Shown here: in pieces, positions 62,603 through 64,000 of the stretch
Layout: every line of letters begins with the position of its first letter
Numbering within the stretch: position 1 is the first letter of the stretch
From: Megalobrama amblycephala
Lineage: Eukaryota; Chordata; Actinopteri; Cypriniformes; Xenocyprididae
Direction of reading: 5' to 3'
Length of the DNA stretch: 64,000 nucleotides
Assembly (NCBI RefSeq): GCF_018812025.1
Contig: NC_063049.1
Span: forward strand, 36,027,447 to 36,091,446
Notes under the pieces: generated by a model
Seen by the model: the letters and a program-made list of their open reading frames with translations, nothing else
Databases searched by the model: none
Told to the model about the DNA's origin: nothing
Program-made: the position numbers and the translations under genes

Positions 62603-64000
62603 AAAAAATACTTGTCTCTGATATTTGATAGTATTGATTATTCTGAAAATGTTATTGCAATATTAGCTTTAGTTACATACAGTAAGTTGACATTAAGGTG
62701 ACCTAAATCACACATTATGCTTATTTCAGATATTTTTAGCATTGTCAGTTCACTCAGTTATAAATCACACATTATGGTAAATCTCTAGGCATTTCTTATC
62801 ACAGATCTGATAAGACAGGTGCTCAGAGGAGTGTAAATAAAGAGGTATCAGCAACCAGAAGCTCACACATCAACAGCAAGCCGCAAATCAAACAACAACT
62901 GCAATTGTATTTATTCATTATATAGAATTTATTATTTTTATTCTTTGGTCCGATTATGTTAGTAATCAAAATGGTCATAATTTATCTTTACCATTTTACT
63001 GAAATGTTTTTTTTTTTCACAATATAAACAAACATGTTTAACTTTAGACATGCAAATGCTTTCAGTAAGCTGGTATTGTACATTTAGTGTCTATCCAAAT
63101 GTACGAAAACGTATGTGTGCTTGAACCACACTTTAAGTATGAAAGCCTATGAATACTAATGAGATCACATTGCATGCATGTCATCTGATTTAAGGTGTTA
63201 CACACAAATATTCTTTGTTGGAGGCCAAACGTGGTTGATTTTTGCATGTGAGCATGTGTATTTTGCCTCATCAGACCCTTATTTCTATTTTTGTGTCTAA
63301 CAAAAAAATCTCCATGATATTCATGAATATAGGTTGTCTTTAAACAGAGGAAAAGCATGGATGTGTTTACAAAGACACAATTCTGAGTCCTATTCTCTTG
63401 ATTCTATTTAGTTCCTTTGCGGAGTCTAGGCAATTGAACCCTCAGTTGTCAGTATGTATTATGACAAAAGCCTTCCGTTATCCCTTGGGGAAAGTGGATA
63501 GGAGTGTATTTGAGACACTTACAGACTGGGTGGACAATATTTCCATTTCTTTCATCATCAAGAGAGGGGACTGAAAATTAGAAGAGAAGAATAGAGTGAT
63601 ATTTATTTGATGTGTGATTTCAGCTTAGAAATGAGAAGTTTGACAACAGCATGCCCTGAATATAAATATCCATTTTGATCTCAGCATCTAACATTGAAAT
63701 TCATTTATCTTGTTACAACGCAGCTTTCAACAAAGATAGATTTTAGAGAAGTGCACCACAAGCAATGGAGCTTGAATTGCACTGTAAATTGCCTGTTTGT
63801 CATTAGTGGTGTTATGAATGATGCTCTTGTCTTCACAGCGCAAAACATACAGTTGTAAGATCCAAAGCCTTTCTACAAAATGAAAGTCAACAATTTCACC
63901 AACAAAGAGATACTGGAGGAATAAATGTGTCAGGATTTGGTGGAGCGTATGATTTCCGTAGTGGAATAAGTGATTGATTTGATCTGTTATGGTAGGCGTA

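Overview
The window is nuclear DNA from a teleost fish, most likely a cyprinid. It is AT-rich, gene-sparse and intron-rich. It is crowded with short non-autonomous DNA transposons whose ends (for example TTAAAGGGTTAGTTCACCC and GGTCCCACTTTATAT) I know as abundant repeats of zebrafish and carp-like genomes. No bacterial, phage, CRISPR or operon-like content is present.

Two protein-coding genes can be supported. At the left edge, on the minus strand, is the first coding exon of an MFSD6-type major-facilitator membrane protein (1-497). Its intron 1 and a probable 5' untranslated exon with promoter follow, to about 1850. The rest of the window is the 5' part of SPEG, the striated-muscle double-kinase giant of the titin/obscurin/MLCK group, on the plus strand. 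A long-form first exon with an Ig domain (18974-19400) is followed by an intron of about 40 kb and then a short shared exon (59296-59397). Inside that intron lies a second, alternative 5' end: a short first coding exon (47457-47489) and a 43-base exon (55534-55576). Their splice phases fit the shared exon exactly, so SPEG appears to have two promoters about 28 kb apart. The later SPEG exons lie beyond the right edge. In human both genes are on the long arm of chromosome 2, so the pairing is compatible with conserved synteny.

From 2.2 to 16 kb the intergenic region is a stack of transposons inserted into one another. The layers can be ordered because most keep their target-site duplications: 8 bp for hAT, TTA or TAA for PIF/Harbinger type. 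Other clear nests are at 27.7-28.3, 33.3-33.9, 34.5-36.1 (a tRNA-derived SINE split by two MITEs), 36.7-38.2 (which includes a 375-bp retroposed fragment with a 15-bp duplication), 39.2-40.7, 44.0-46.1 (hAT, then solo LTR, then Harbinger), 56.4-57.1 (a piggyBac-like MITE) and 59.7-60.7 kb. Between the repeats the SPEG intron is mostly sequence in which I see no gene.

I found no previously undescribed biological system. The observations most worth following are the two-promoter SPEG gene structure, CTCF-like motifs arranged so that they could separate those promoters, the deep transposon nests, and the retroposed fragment.
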